DNA from: Epiperipatus broadwayi
Lineage: Eukaryota > Onychophora > Udeonychophora > Euonychophora > Peripatidae
Reading direction: 5' to 3'
Length of the DNA stretch: 64,000 bases
Assembly (NCBI GenBank): GCA_028023455.1
Contig: JAQFVV010012420.1
Location: forward strand, 1,800,001 to 1,864,000
Positions 25,438 to 37,556 of the stretch are shown one piece after another. A program made the translations under genes and the position numbers. The notes beneath the pieces are model-generated. The model was not told the origin of the DNA and made no database searches. It saw only the letters and a program-made list of their open reading frames with translations. The stretch's first letter is position 1; every line of letters begins with the position of its first letter.

Positions 25438-25715
25438 ACAGGTGTTACTGACATCATTGAAAGAATTAAAAGACTGAAATAAAGTTAGACTAGACATATT
25501 TCTAGAAGATGTGATAATATATGGACAATTGAAATCTTAAACTGGATTCCAAGAGATTGTGAAAGACCCAGAAAGCATCAAATATGAGATGGATGGATGA
25601 AAATAAGAAAGTGTGTAGGGATGATGTAGAGAAGAAAGGCTAGAGATTGGAGAAGATGGATTGAACTTGGAGAAACCTTTATCCTGCAATGGATTGATAA
25701 TGGTTTTTGATAATG

Positions 25716-27918
25716 ATGATCAATTTTTAAAATGATTCTCCTTTCAGTGATACATCTAGAAATTCTAAAAATAAAAAATACCAAGTTAGTTCTTATAGTG
25801 AATTCAACATCTTTTTCTTTTCACTCAGAAGGCTTTACAACAACTTATAAACATCAATTTAATTTTTTTTTCTAGAAAATAAATGTCTCTAAGATTAAAT
25901 ATATAAACTTTGAATTTTAATTCTTTAGCTAGAAGCATTTTCTTGTATTCATGCATTGAGAAATACATAACAAGCAATTATGGTTAACTTTATGTATCTG
26001 TAATTAGACAGTCTGAAATACTAAACTTTATTATTGGCATTAGTTATTGCTTCCCATCCTTACCATTAGATATTACAATTGCTTCTCTAATTTAAATAAA
26101 CAATTTTTCAACATGGTGAACTAATAGACTTTGAGAAGCAGATCACTTTTAGATTTTATCTAAATTTTTATACTTTTGTAAGGAAAAGGAGATCCCTAAA
26201 TATGGCTGGTCAAACATACAATTATATTCTGAGTCAAACATAAACCTAGATTAAAAGCAATTTATTTTTGATTTACTGCCTTATGCAAAATCATAACTAA
26301 GGATTCACTTATTCTCATAAAATGTTTCTCAATGCTAAGGTTTTGGGTATTCACGCATACAAATACAATAAATACTGGAATCACATTTACTGTATGGTAA
26401 TTATAAAGTGAACATATGCTTTCCTAATCAAATAACTATATTATTTGACTACTGAACTGGGAATCTCTTAACCCTAGGATCAGAAAATAGTAAAGTTAAA
26501 ATAAAATAGAGAAAATAAGAGAAAGAGCACATAGAGAAGGCAGGGAAATTGAGAAACTACCACTTATTTATTTTCTATGGTAGCAGGATGTAGTCCTGGG
26601 TGGATATTGTTTGCTGATTATATTTCTTTAATTTTTATTTATGAAGATTATTTTATTATCTATAACCTATGGGTTTTATTGTTATATATATATTAACATT
26701 TTATATTTTAAGAAATTAATTGTGATAAACTTAAGAATAATTCATGGATGTAATTCATTCAGAATAACATGTTAAATAATTAAAAACTAAATTATTACTC
26801 TTGGTTTGAAAAGAGAACTATGCAAGCAGTCACTCAAGAATTTATTTTTAGTGGCAAAGTTTATTTATGATCCTTTGATCTTATATATTACTTTAAGATG
26901 TCTCTGAAAAAGTTAACTAACTATAAAAAGTTGATTGACTGAAATATATGTTTATAACAGCATCAAGAAAAATTCTACAGAGACTAATTTATTATCCACA
27001 ATTATGATAATCCAAATTAGAGTGAATAGAATTTTTTTTATATTACCATACAACTATTTTCAATGCATAATCAACAATGGCTATATAATATTAAAGAATT
27101 ACATTCAAGAGTCTTATCACAGAATGAATATATAACTATTGGTTATATTGATCTTGGCTTCAATTCAGAAAGTAGTTTTAAACTTGGGACTGTTTATGTT
27201 CATAGAGAAGTAATTTTCTATTATGTTAAATTATTTTTTAAACTCACCACAGTTATATAATTTATAAATAGTCATATTATTAGCAATTGAATGGTTTTTG
27301 TTTTATACAAATATTATTTCAAATTTGATTTTATTGTAATCATTATTTACTCTATGTATTAAAATGTTTGGATAATTTTTTTTAAAAAATATATAGCCAA
27401 ATGGATTACAATGAAATAATTTTGCTTTTTATTATTGTTGCCATTAGTTACAATAAATTTTATAATATTTGGCTTAAAAGATAAAGAAAAAAAGTAGTCA
27501 TTGAAAAAAAAGAAAAAACATTTACATCCAATTATATTACAGGCAGCATGAGATACTCCTAAATTAAAAAAGGGGCATAAAATGTATACTATATCATCTA
27601 AATTCAAATGAAATTGGCTTTTACAAAATACAGGCATATTTAGGAAGTTTACTGAAATGAATGCCTTTTTAATTTAAAAAATAATATGAAATTAAAGCAT
27701 TTGAAAATTAATAGTGGTATAATATACTGCTTGTAGCTATTGTGGGTTTTAATTAAGTTTCTAAAATAGTTGTAATGGAAACCTTACTTACTTCCATTTT
27801 TTTATATACCAGCCTGAAATAATAAATTTTTAAAAAAAGTAATTGGTTGAAACTTAGTAAAAATATATATACAGTAATTTAAATAAGCAAATAGTTTATA
27901 CTTTGTGGCTAATTATGA
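25716..27918. other. A+T-rich sequence, no feature seen
   Basis: Only chance frames and A/T runs. No repeat family member was recognised. Confidence 0.45.
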
Positions 27919-28623
27919 ATCAAAATATATAAAAGGCACTAACATGCACAATCACACAAAGCTAAAAACAAATAAAGAAAATATACATTATTTTAATATC
28001 TATTCATTAAATGGCTAAGCATTTTCAAGGTTCAAAGCCCTCATAATCATAGCCATATTAGAAAATATAATAAATTGACTCAGAATGATGCAAATTTATG
28101 CAAATGAAATGATTACGCATTCCATTTCTTGGATATTTTGTAGCAAGAGTCTTTTCTATTGATGGCATCACCATCTCTAGATATAAAGAAAGCTTCTTTT
28201 ATCTTTCTTTTTAGATCACGCTGTTCTCTGCATACCACAACTGTATTTCCCGGTTGACAATCGCTTTAGCTGGGCACGATTGTCAACGGGAAATCCAGTT
28301 GTGGTATGCAGAGAATGGCACGATCTAAAAAGAAAGATAAAAGAAGCTTTCTTTATATCTAGAGATGGCGATGCCATCAATAGAAAAGACTCTTGCTACA
28401 AAATATCCAAGAAATGAAATGTGTAATCATTTCATTTGCATAAATTTGCATCACTCCGAGTCAATTTATTATATTTTGTAATACGGCTATGATTATGAGG
28501 GTTTTGAACCTTGAAAGCGCTTAGCCATTTAATGAATAGATATTAAAATAATATATATTTTCTTTCTTTATTTGTTTTTAGCTTTGTGTGATTGTGCGTG
28601 TTAGCGCATTTTATATATTTTGA
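27919..28623. repeat. Palindrome P2 (inverted repeat, about 345-bp arms)
   Basis: Left arm 27919-28263, spacer of 13 bp, right arm 28277-28623, about 95% complementary with few indels. The centre (CCCGGTTGACAATCG against CGATTGTCAACGGG) is unusually G+C-rich for the window. Each arm shares ordered blocks with P1: GGTTCAAAGCC/GGATCCATGCC, CCTCATA.TCATAGCC, ATTACG...CCATTTCTT, AGCAAG..TC.TTTCTATT.ATGGCAT. P2 has longer outer arms than P1. No coding capacity is seen. Confidence 0.88.
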
Positions 28624-28774
28624 TACAGTAATTTAATTTTTTAGGAACCAAAAATATTTAATTTCATTAATGCCATATTTAAAAATAAAAATGTTTAGAT
28701 TTCTGAAATTACTATATAATCAACAAAATTATAAATAAATCACATTTATGAATATAAACTATAGTTATAATAAC

Positions 28775-28903
28775 ATGAAAGGCTGAAACCTTTGACAGAT
28801 GTGCCTTAAAAATGCTTAAATGACAGCCAATCAGATAGTAATAATGACTGCACAAGGAACTCTCAATTGAAAACACAAGCTAGAGATTTTACAAGAAAAA
28901 TAA
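28775..28903 (+). mobile_element. MITE (family C) fragment
   Basis: Begins ATGAAAGGCTGAAACC and follows the 42103 element through TGACAGCCAATCAGAT to AGAGATTTTAC, then diverges. It lacks the second terminal inverted repeat. Confidence 0.75.
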
Positions 28904-30144
28904 CTATAGTTATTTAAAATCCAAATAGTATCCAAGTGATTATTGCAATAAATAATTTATTGTTAATTTAATACTTTAAGTACAATTAATTTAACATTTT
29001 AACAACCAAGAATGTTTACAATGAATAACATACATACCTTTTCAATTATCTTTTATAACAAAATTACTTATGTAAATGTTAAACATCATAAATGATAATT
29101 AACAAGTTCATCACCATTTTCTCTAATCCTAAAAATCTGAAAACATTCCATAATTCCATAAACTACTTCCAGTCTTCATCAACTCTTATGCACATTAGAG
29201 GAAAGAAAAAATATATTTTTTCAATTTTTGGTTTTTTTTATCAATACATCTCTCATATCAATTCTACCATGTCACAACTATTTATTCACCAATGCAGAAA
29301 TTTAGACCATTCTTTCTATGCATGCATTTCATAAACAACATTCACTTTTTAGGTGAGTTTAAACATAATTACATGGAATAAATCAACTTTCATTTCTTTT
29401 TTCATATAAAATATCTTTTAATAGATTTATTTAAAATTTTCATTCCATTGTTCATTCCTGAAGTATATGACTTTCAAGATGTTTTTTGTTCTGACCCAGC
29501 ATTCATTAATTAGTCCAGGTCATAAACTCTTACACATTTATCTATCATCTGCTTCATGATTATCAATATCAAATTATTGTATTTTTTATATACAAGTGTC
29601 AAATCATCTACACCCACAATTTTGATTCTAATCGCCTCAGACAAGCACATTGATGTCTTTTACCAACCATTTATTACCAGATATTATCACCAGTCCAAAT
29701 TTTAGCTTTAAATGATAATTAAAAAATAATATATCTGTTACTTTATAGAGGTATCAATATTTGAATCTCCATATTATGTTGATAGTTGATAACATTCACT
29801 ATAGTATTATCACCCAGGGTAGGAATTGGTTTCTATACATTTTTAATATCTTGTGGAAGGGTAACCAATTATTACACTGAGTGTGTATATATATATATAT
29901 AATATTTTTGGAAATATTTAGTATATGGAGTTTCTGTTGTAGAAAGCTTTTACTAAGACAGTAGGCAATCAAGGTTAATTGCCAAAGGCTAAGAGAGATA
30001 GTAAAACTTTTAGGCTGATGCAATCAAGAGAATTCTCTTTTGATTGACACTCTAGATGTAATACTGAGACAAAAAATGTTGCAATTTACATAAAGAATAT
30101 AAGAAACTAAAGTATGACACACTTTTCTTTTTTTTTTCCTCATG
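28904..30144. other. A+T-rich sequence, no feature seen
   Basis: Chance frames only (for example 29092-29334), plus a TA tract near 29886. Confidence 0.45.
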
Positions 30145-30233
30145 TGTCATAGCATCAGCCGGGAAGCAAACCTGCTACCCCGGGACAACTGCTTGTAAAG
30201 CAGGCGTCGTTGACCTCTCGACCACCAATGACA
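30145..30233 (-). tRNA. tRNA-like sequence (class II-like; probably pseudogene or SINE head)
   Basis: Read on the minus strand this 89-nt block closes with TGTCAT/ATGACA. It has a D-arm GTCG-AGAGGTCAA-CGAC matching box A (TGGTCGAGAGGTCAA) and an anticodon hairpin CTGC-TTTACAA-GCAG, which would read anticodon UAC. Toward the 3' end is a degenerate box B (GGTTTGCTTCC) within a CCGGG...CCCGG hairpin. The length and D-arm resemble Ser/Leu tRNAs, but the T-arm is not canonical, six surplus bases follow it, and a UAC anticodon does not match a class II tRNA. T-runs flank both sides. A working tRNA gene is doubtful. Confidence 0.45.
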
Positions 30234-31040
30234 TTTTTTTTTTATCTCTGATTTCATAAAACTTAATTTTACCTTTGTGTATAAAAATTTATATTGTCTA
30301 ATATCTATTACTAAGGTTTTTACTGGCCCATCATAAGTTATTTTGCTAAATTTCAGACTTCATTTGGAACCATTTACTTTTATGACTGCAATGGATAAAA
30401 GTTAATATTATAATACTCTCAGTATATTATCTATTATCATGGTGATTTGGTAGCTTACTGCTAGTTATTAGAATCCTAGAAATTTGAATTATATTAAATA
30501 ATCTCTGGGATTGAATTTGGGGTCCATTTACTTTATTTTTAAAAGATAAAATCAACATTATTATGCGGCCTTTTTTTTAGCCACATTAAGGAAGTTTAGA
30601 TGTTTGTAACTAAGAAATGAGTTCTAAATATGACTCTCCTAGTATTATACTTTCTTCTAAATGGGTTACTAGAAGTGATTTTTGGCCTATCCTTCTATTT
30701 AGGCAAATCTTTGATTGGAAAAAAAATGTAGATATATTTTTTGTTAGCCAATGAAATTAAAGATATGTCAAACTGTGTAGAATTAATAAATGCATATTTT
30801 GATATTTTTTGTGTGAATTTTTAATAAAAATTATATCTTTATAGGAAATATTTTTAGATTTAATGTATTATTCTATTTTTAATAAGCTAATGAATTTTAA
30901 AAAACTCGTTCTCCTACTTACAGCAAATCTTGTTTCTTTTAACCTTTGTTTCAATTTATTAATCTTCATTAGAAATATTAGCTTTTAAAATTTTCTAAAC
31001 AAATTTTGATATTTAATATAGCTAATGGTAAAAGAATATT
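30234..31040. other. A+T-rich sequence, no feature seen
   Basis: Nothing supported here. Confidence 0.45.
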
Positions 31041-31152
31041 TTTTATTTATTTTTAATATATATTTTTTAAAATTCTTTTTTTTTCCTAAGACATTTTATT
31101 TTTTATTTTTAATATATATTTTTTAATTCTTTTCTTTTTCTAAGACATTTTT
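31041..31152 (+). repeat. Imperfect tandem duplication, about 55-59 bp x 2
   Basis: TTATTTTTAATATATATTTTTT followed by a T-rich stretch and CTAAGACATTTT occurs at 31045-31098 and again at 31101-31152 with small length differences. Confidence 0.8.
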
Positions 31153-33837
31153 ATAAAAAAAAAAAATTTTTTTTAGCACTTATCTTGTACTAACAGAATA
31201 AAAATATTTAGTATAATAAATTCTTAGTATTAAAATGATTTCCGAAAATTAATGTTAAAATAAATGATTTTATTTCAACATTATAGATACTAATACACAG
31301 TCACAAATGTCTTCATAAATTATTTCCTGTGATAATTCTTAAAGATAAACGATTATTTTAAGGTTCTTTATATAAGATCTACCTTTTAATGGTTTGAAGT
31401 AATCATAAATTAGAAGTAACAATTTCATTAATAATTAATTATATATATTTCTCTGTTCAATGGGAAATGTGAAAGTTAGGCACTCAAGTGACAGGTTGCA
31501 CATATCGTTTTCCTTCAATTAATCAAGCTGCGATTTTTTTAAAATTCTATTTTAGAATTAATCCAGAACTTTCAAGTATATACTAAGCTATTTAGCACAG
31601 ATTCCACTGATATCTTACTACGTGTATCAATGGTAATTACTATGAGATCTTAAAGTTATACATTGTAAAAGAGTAATATTATCTTACTAAATGGTTGTAC
31701 AAGTGTTAAGCAAATAGAAGTAGTATCTATTTTATATTTGTGTTATGTATAATTTTCCAATCTTATTTAATATTCCATAGAATTAATTTCATTGTTATAG
31801 TTTATTGGACTGCGTTAAATATATTATGAATATTGATTATTTTGATGGCCTTTATACTTTTTATATTGATATGTGTATTTGATTAAATTTTTGGAATAAA
31901 TATCTTTTTTTTCCAAAAATTATTTATTAATTTAATATATAAATAATCATATGTAATATATGCCTTATAATATTATCTGGGTTCATCTGTAAATGATTAA
32001 TAATATCATACTGATGTGTTGACTGAAGTGCAGCTGTCATCAACTGTATAATAAATTTTAAGTTCTTAGATCTAGATATGTTTTCTTTTCTTTTGTTTTT
32101 GATGATTGGCATGTTATTTTTATATTGTAGAATTTTAGAATATGTCCAATAGTATATGTAGTTCCTTTTAGATAAGAAATACAGATTATAAAAGTTGTTT
32201 TGTTTGTTTATCTGTTTAGGTAAATTGGAATTACTGATCAAAGAAATGGGTTTTGAAAATGACCATAGGATGCAATCAAAACATAAATGGAACTATATAA
32301 TGATATATGTGGATAAAAAAATTTTTTATTCATAATAATAAGTTTTGTAAAGAAAATGAGTGCGTTGGAGATTATTTATATGCTAATATAAATGAAATTA
32401 GATTTGCTGTAATTACTGCATATTTATCTAGGCAGCTTTAAGAAGTTTTATATTTTATAGTTAACTAATATGCTACTGCTCAATCTGTACTTTAAAAAAC
32501 CAGAAGTAGTAAATATTCATAATAGTTTCATTACTAGTTATAACATACTTTTTTTTTCATTGTTGCCATTATGTCTAGTGGAAATTATGCAAATGATTAT
32601 GTTAATTGCAATCATTTCAAAGTAAGCTTTTCAGATATATTATCAGTTAAATGCTATATAAATAATCATGTATTATATGAATTTTATGTAGAATGATATT
32701 ATAACTTCAAATTTATAAATGATACAAAGTCATAAACGAACTTAAATAGTTTGAGATTTAAAAAAACAATAATAATAACTTTTTTTTGTATCGGATATTA
32801 CTTTAAATATAAAGAAAAATTAAAAAGTTTATCCTCAATAGAATATTTTTGATGAATCACTTTCACAAATATTATTCAATTGTAGTTGTAAATACTGTCC
32901 ATTTCCTGTTTTATAAGCTATGATTGTTTTTCACACATAAGTTTAATCTTATGAAGGTCATGATAACATTTTAAATAATATTTGGTAAAGAAGTTCAAGA
33001 TTAGTTTTGATTAGTTTGTACATTCTATAAAGTGATATCTGGAGTGACTTGGTAAAAACAATTTAGTTCATGAGTTTAGTCAGAGTTTGCTAATTTATGG
33101 TTTAAGCAACAAACTTAGTTATTGAATTTTTGATTATAAAAATTATTAAAAAAAGGCTAAATCTTGTAAAATAATACTGTGGTCAAAAATAATTTTTATT
33201 AATACTCAATTTTTTTATTATAAAAGTTCAAATTTATTGAGTCAAACTAAAAAACAAAACTGTTCATGTTTCTTTCATAGGTCAATATTTCTTATTTATT
33301 TAATTTTGAGAACTATAATTGTTTTTTTTTTGGGGGGGGGACGGGACCATACTATTTTTTAAGAAAATTATTTCATTAGTGAAACTGATTTTAAAAATGT
33401 CACATCTAATTTATTCAAATTTAAAAAATGTTCTGTTTAACTCCAAACAATAAAAATCTGGTGAAGGCTAAAACGTCTCAACCGTTCCATTACAATAATT
33501 TTGCAATATTTAATCTTAAAATTTTTTTTATAGTATATTGGGGGGGGGGGGGGAGGTTAACATATTATTTATCTATAGTATACTGTATTTTATATCCAAA
33601 ATTGAATAAAAATGCCAACATTGTATGATATTCTACATGTAATATATATTCATAGATTTCTGAATCTTATCACTTTAACTAAGATAGGATTTGTTTTATA
33701 AGATATTCAATTATTTATTATTAAAAGTACATTTATGTTTACCAAAATAATGATATAAACAATAACTCGGGATCTATGTATTGTGGTACATCTTTGTTCA
33801 AACTTTTTATGCACACCAAAGTATTTGATTATTTTGT
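31153..33837. other. A+T-rich sequence; one longer minus-strand frame and poly-G tracts
   Basis: A 104-codon frame lies on the minus strand at 31927-32241. It is longer than most chance frames here, but has no recognisable motif or good splice context. Poly-G runs occur at 33331-33338 and 33541-33553, rare in such A+T-rich DNA. Confidence 0.35.
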
Positions 33838-33960
33838 CTGTGTGATTTAGTATGGTGACAGAGCTGTATGCTCTAGTTCATGGGTTATGGATCATGGTGC
33901 ATTTCTGGAACTTATTTTTTTTTACAAAACCCTAAGCAATAAACCATTCAATTATTTTTA
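33838..33960 (+). mobile_element. SINE-C copy (tRNA-like), diverged
   Basis: Shares GTGTGATTTAGT...TGGT..AGAGC at its head and AAGCAATAAACCATT.A near its tail with the 41761 copy. The head resembles a Pol III box A (TTAGTGCAATGGTAGAGC in the better copy). A-rich and T-rich sequence follows the tail. Confidence 0.6.
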
Positions 33961-34428
33961 AATAACAAATGCTTTTGCATCCCATAAAGAATTAAAATCC
34001 TAAATTGAAATGTTTTTATTATTTGAGTATTATCATAACAAGACAAGTATGAGTTAAAGAATCATATTATGATTAAATATGATTAAAGAATCATATTTTT
34101 AGGGCAATAAATTGAACTACTTTTCAGCAAGAAGTATTGAGTTTTTATTAAAAATGAATAAATTTTTTAACATATTATTGTAGTTGGTAAATAAAGAATA
34201 CTTTGTACATCAAATGATTTTAGTATACCATTCTTCTTAGTAATTGTTTTTAGAATTTACAATAATTAAACTATTATCAGAAAAATATTTTTAGATGAGA
34301 ATGGTCTTACAACAATTTAAGTTTGCTATTACAATTTTATGAATGAGGGTGTTATTGGTGGAAATAAATCTGGATAGGATTAAACTAATCAGAGCTGATG
34401 TCTTCCTGAAGGTTTGTGATGATGGTGT
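33961..34428. other. A+T-rich sequence, no feature seen
   Basis: No supported feature. Confidence 0.45.
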
Positions 34429-34671
34429 TTCAGTTGTATTTTTATATTGAACTATTTCCATCATCTAATATGAGAATTGAATGTCTTTAGAAAATTTTAA
34501 CTTTAGTTAAATATTCCAAATACATTCAACTGTTAGTAATAGAACGTCAAACAGGTGCTATTAGTAACAGTTGAATGTATTTGGAATATTTAAATAAAGA
34601 TAATTTTTTCTAAAGACTACTCATATTAGATGATGGAAATAGTCCAATATAAAATTACAATCAGAACTGAT
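34429..34671. repeat. Hairpin element, about 113-bp arms
   Basis: 34429-34542 pairs with 34558-34671 at about 90% (for example AAATATTCCAAATACATTCA against its complement), around a 15-bp loop. A MITE-like foldback without coding capacity. Confidence 0.8.
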
Positions 34672-35628
34672 GCTTTAAAAACTAAAATGAGGCATTTGTA
34701 CAAAATGAGTTTTTCACATATGTTGGAAATAGAAAAAACTATATAAATAAATTTAAATTATAATTAAAAGAATCAATCTGAAAGAAATAAAATGGTATAG
34801 AAGCTATTTCACTACAAAGAGAAAGATAAAAATAATTAATCAAACCATAATAAGTGATCAGTAATTTATATGCATATAATGAAAATACTATTTAATCAAA
34901 GATTCTGTTATGTAAATGTTAAGGGCTACAATTAATTAAAACTATATTAATTGATGGATGATAATTGTTATGAATATTAAGAAAACAAATCCTACCATTA
35001 ATATGAGAAAAAAAAATCGTTCTGAAGAAAAATGATTAATAAGAATTTGAAATTTTAATTCTATTTAGTTTGAAAAGATTTTTAAATCAATACAAAATTG
35101 TAGTATTCCTTGGGAAAATGTCTTTGTTCTCTATTACCAGCCTCCATCAATATGATCGGCTGATGTTAATTGATACTTTTACACTTATTTTGATAATATT
35201 TCTTAATTTCTCTGTCTGACCATTGAGAAATAAATAAATATTTAATTTTATTCTTTATTTAAATATAAATATATTAATATAATTAATTATGTCATTATTA
35301 ATGAATGGTGATATATTTTATGCAAGAATTATTTGTATGTTCCTGTAATAAATTTTAATATTTCATATAACTGTAAAGATCTATTGTTGAATTATTTACA
35401 AACTATAATATTTTATTGTTTTGTTTTATTTATTTAGTTTTTTATTTTTATTTTTTTGCATTCTTTTTCATAAAACTTACATTTCATTATTATTTCTTAT
35501 ATATCACTCACTAGTCTGCTTAATGACTGTACAAAAGTAAAATTTTAGGTTATATTTATATTAATAATAATTGGGTTACTCTTAATGAAAGTTGTTTTAT
35601 TGTGATTTATTTATTGATTATTTGATAG
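34672..35628 (+). other. Intron-like sequence upstream of the 35629 exon
   Basis: No repeat or exon recognised. The last bases (TTATTTATTGATTATTTGATAG) form a T-rich 3' splice site. Confidence 0.45.
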
Positions 35629-35746
35629 AAAAGAAGAATTGTTGGGATATATTTATAATCATGGAGTTTACATCTTTCAAATAATAGATGAGAATAAATG
35701 TAATAGTACTAATCCTATAATCTTGAACAGAGTTGATGAAATTTAC
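35629..35746 (+). CDS. Exon 2 of unnamed plus-strand gene
   Basis: A 118-bp segment between TGATTATTTGATAG and the strong donor TAC|GTAAGT. The open frame is one base plus 39 codons. That single base A completes the CG left over from the 18115 exon to give Arg. The peptide starts KEELLGYIYNHGVYIFQ and ends NRVDEIY, leaving in phase 0 to match the 55641 exon. It is acidic and aromatic-rich without a motif I recognise. An ATG inside (35658) could be mistaken for a start; the splice context makes this an internal exon. The following intron would be about 20 kb and contains the 47-54 kb transposon nest. Confidence 0.72.
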
Positions 35747-36279
35747 GTAAGTAAAGAAATCTTTGCATTAGGATCCATTGACATAATGCATTCAATGTGT
35801 TTATGGGAGTTTATTTCATATTTGATTTGATTATAATCTCAAGTTACTGCAAAGGCAGATGGTTTTTATAGATTGACTTAGTGCTTAGGGTGTTTAACAT
35901 TTTTAGTCTTTATTTCTTTAGTTTATTATAGTAAATTGTTAAAATGTATTATCTAAATATTTTTATTCCTAAAAGAGCTTCACTGAAAAGTTCTCATTCT
36001 CCCACTTTCTGTGCTTATGACTTAGAATTAATCTGACTAAGTAAAACCTACATTTTTTTCAGGTTTCACTCATATGTAAGATTTTTTAGGTGGATAATTA
36101 GATATTCTCATCAGGAGGATAAAATAATAGTAAATAAATCACTCTAACTTTCACCATCCAAAAATTATCAGATATGATGAATAATACTTTCTCTATTGAT
36201 TTCTATTGGGGAAAGAGTGACTATTAGAAATCTCTACAAAAAATATAGCCATCTACTGTAAGTTTGAATAACCAATTGA
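35747..36279. other. Intron sequence, no feature seen
   Basis: The downstream part of the frame open from 35639 (to 35830) runs into the intron and is not taken as coding. Confidence 0.45.
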
Positions 36280-36560
36280 TATAGGTGTGTGGTGGTGTAA
36301 TTACATCACGAGTCTAGTGTCTGACTATTAGTTATCTTCATTGAAGAGTGAAATAAGCACTCATATATTGTAACAGTCAGAAAACATGTGACTCGTAAAC
36401 ATAGTGCAGAATTCGACCACCACACAGAACAGCAGCACCATCGAGTTAGCGAAGCCACCCGTGTTACTGAGTTCGAACATAGTTTATCAGTTCCACAATA
36501 CAATCCATGAAACAACGCATCTGATGCGACATTAGTAAATATTTCCTTAGGCATGGTGGT
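36280..36560. other. G+C-elevated island 1, exon-like, strand undecided
   Basis: Base composition jumps relative to both sides. On plus, a frame from about 36349 to a TGA at 36510 reads VTVRKHVTRKHSAEF and further polar, His/Gln-rich residues after a possible acceptor TTGTAACAG. On minus, 36554-36306 is open for 82 codons but is Cys/Trp-rich and less protein-like. I favour the plus reading, as a possible C-terminal or alternative exon. An old LTR fragment would look similar. Confidence 0.35.
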
Positions 36561-36759
36561 CAGGGATATGCAAGAGATTCATGATTTTATTCTCAAGTTA
36601 GCCAATAATCAAACTAATATTAATTAAACATTCATATTTACATAATCGAGGAAATATTATATAGAATGGGTATCGAATAAATGAAACATAACTGCAGACG
36701 TATAGTTTAAAATTATTTATTCACACATTTTAATAAAACAATCATTTACTAATAATATT

Positions 36760-36995
36760 TTATGGATTCAAAGCTTCAGTAGCAGGATTTGCAACATGAC
36801 TATATTTTAAAGAATACATTTATTTATTTAGACATTATTTTATATTGAGGACTTCAGTAGCGGTATTTCCGATACTATAATGTTTACAAAAGGAATACAT
36901 TTATTTGTTTAGACATTATTTTATCTTGAGGACTCAGTAGTGGTATTTCCGATACTGTAATGTTTACAAAAGGAATTCACTTATTTGAAGGCGTA
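36760..36995 (+). repeat. Minisatellite, about 80 bp x 3
   Basis: Units start at 36760, 36840 and 36921. The last two share GAGGAC.TCAGTAG.GGTATTTCCGATACT and TGTTTACAAAAGGAAT; the first is more diverged. A hairpin-forming GGTATTTCCGATACT lies in units 2 and 3. Confidence 0.85.
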
Positions 36996-37236
36996 ATCTA
37001 GCTACCTAAAGTTCTCGAGTAAGTATTTCTAATGCATGCCTGGAGGGATTTATACCTTTGCAATGCAAGAGTCTAAAGTAAGATTTAAGAGTAGTGGCAG
37101 ACATATATTTATTTAATTAAAATATTTATTTTATGACTAAGGGCAAACATTTATTTGAGAGTGAATTATGAAGATAATGCGGAGGCGGAGTGATATATAG
37201 AATAATAAAATTAAGTAAAAGAACACGTGGTACACT

Positions 37237-37556
37237 TTAGAAAGGCAATATGGAATGGCAGTATATTGAAACTGCAATGCTGCAAATGAGTTTATAAGAC
37301 TGTCGGTCTGGTCTCTGCCTCGGCCCGATGAAGTAAGGTGTCACATAAGCATAACCAGGGACAAGCGGTACATGTCGCAATTTGCCGGCTGGCTGCATGA
37401 CATTGTCAAATCCTACGGGAGCACCCATTATGCCCGCTTGTGTAGGATGACTGGGGTTAATTTCAACCCTGAAGAATCCAGAAATTTCACGGCGGAATGG
37501 GTCATCGCGTCTCTAAAACGTAACACATGTATACTGTATAAACGATTATAATGAGA
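37237..37556. other. G+C-elevated island 2, exon-like, open on both strands
   Basis: About 220 bp (37298-37515) of nearly 50% G+C. On minus, 92 codons are open from just after an acceptor-like ACGTTTTAG (37516) to a stop at 37237, including VEINPSHPTQAG, GAPVGFDN and PLVPGYAYVTPYF. On plus, 97 codons are open to 37556, including RDKRYMSQFAGWLHD and TGVNFNPEES, with a weak donor AAAC|GTAACA near 37520. Both translations look protein-like and I cannot choose. The sharp compositional borders fit an exon. I do not recognise a family in either reading. Confidence 0.4.

Larger units (their letters stand above)
22815..25715 (+). mobile_element. Decayed LINE (APE endonuclease + reverse transcriptase)
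   Basis: A near full-length non-LTR retrotransposon in one orientation: 5' leader (from about 22815), endonuclease, linker with several stops, reverse transcriptase, C-terminal Arg/Trp-rich tail and a 3' end running into GATAATGATGATC. The layout (single ORF with N-terminal APE endonuclease, no gag, short simple-repeat tail) fits the RTE-like group often annotated as endonuclease-reverse transcriptase in invertebrate genomes. It is dead: there are stops at 23523 and 23635, frame changes between 23.9 and 24.5 kb, and stops after 25435. A 5'-truncated relative lies at 42985. Ends are approximate. Confidence 0.88.

Noticed and set aside
27866-28640. ATACAGTAATTTA repeat on both sides of P2 as a target duplication
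   Set aside because: The left copy lies about 50 bp outside the arm while the right copy abuts it, and the word is A/T-rich enough to recur by chance.
35747-35830. Extension of the 35639 frame past the donor
   Set aside because: TAC|GTAAGT is a consensus donor and its phase matches the 55641 exon, so the extension is intron.
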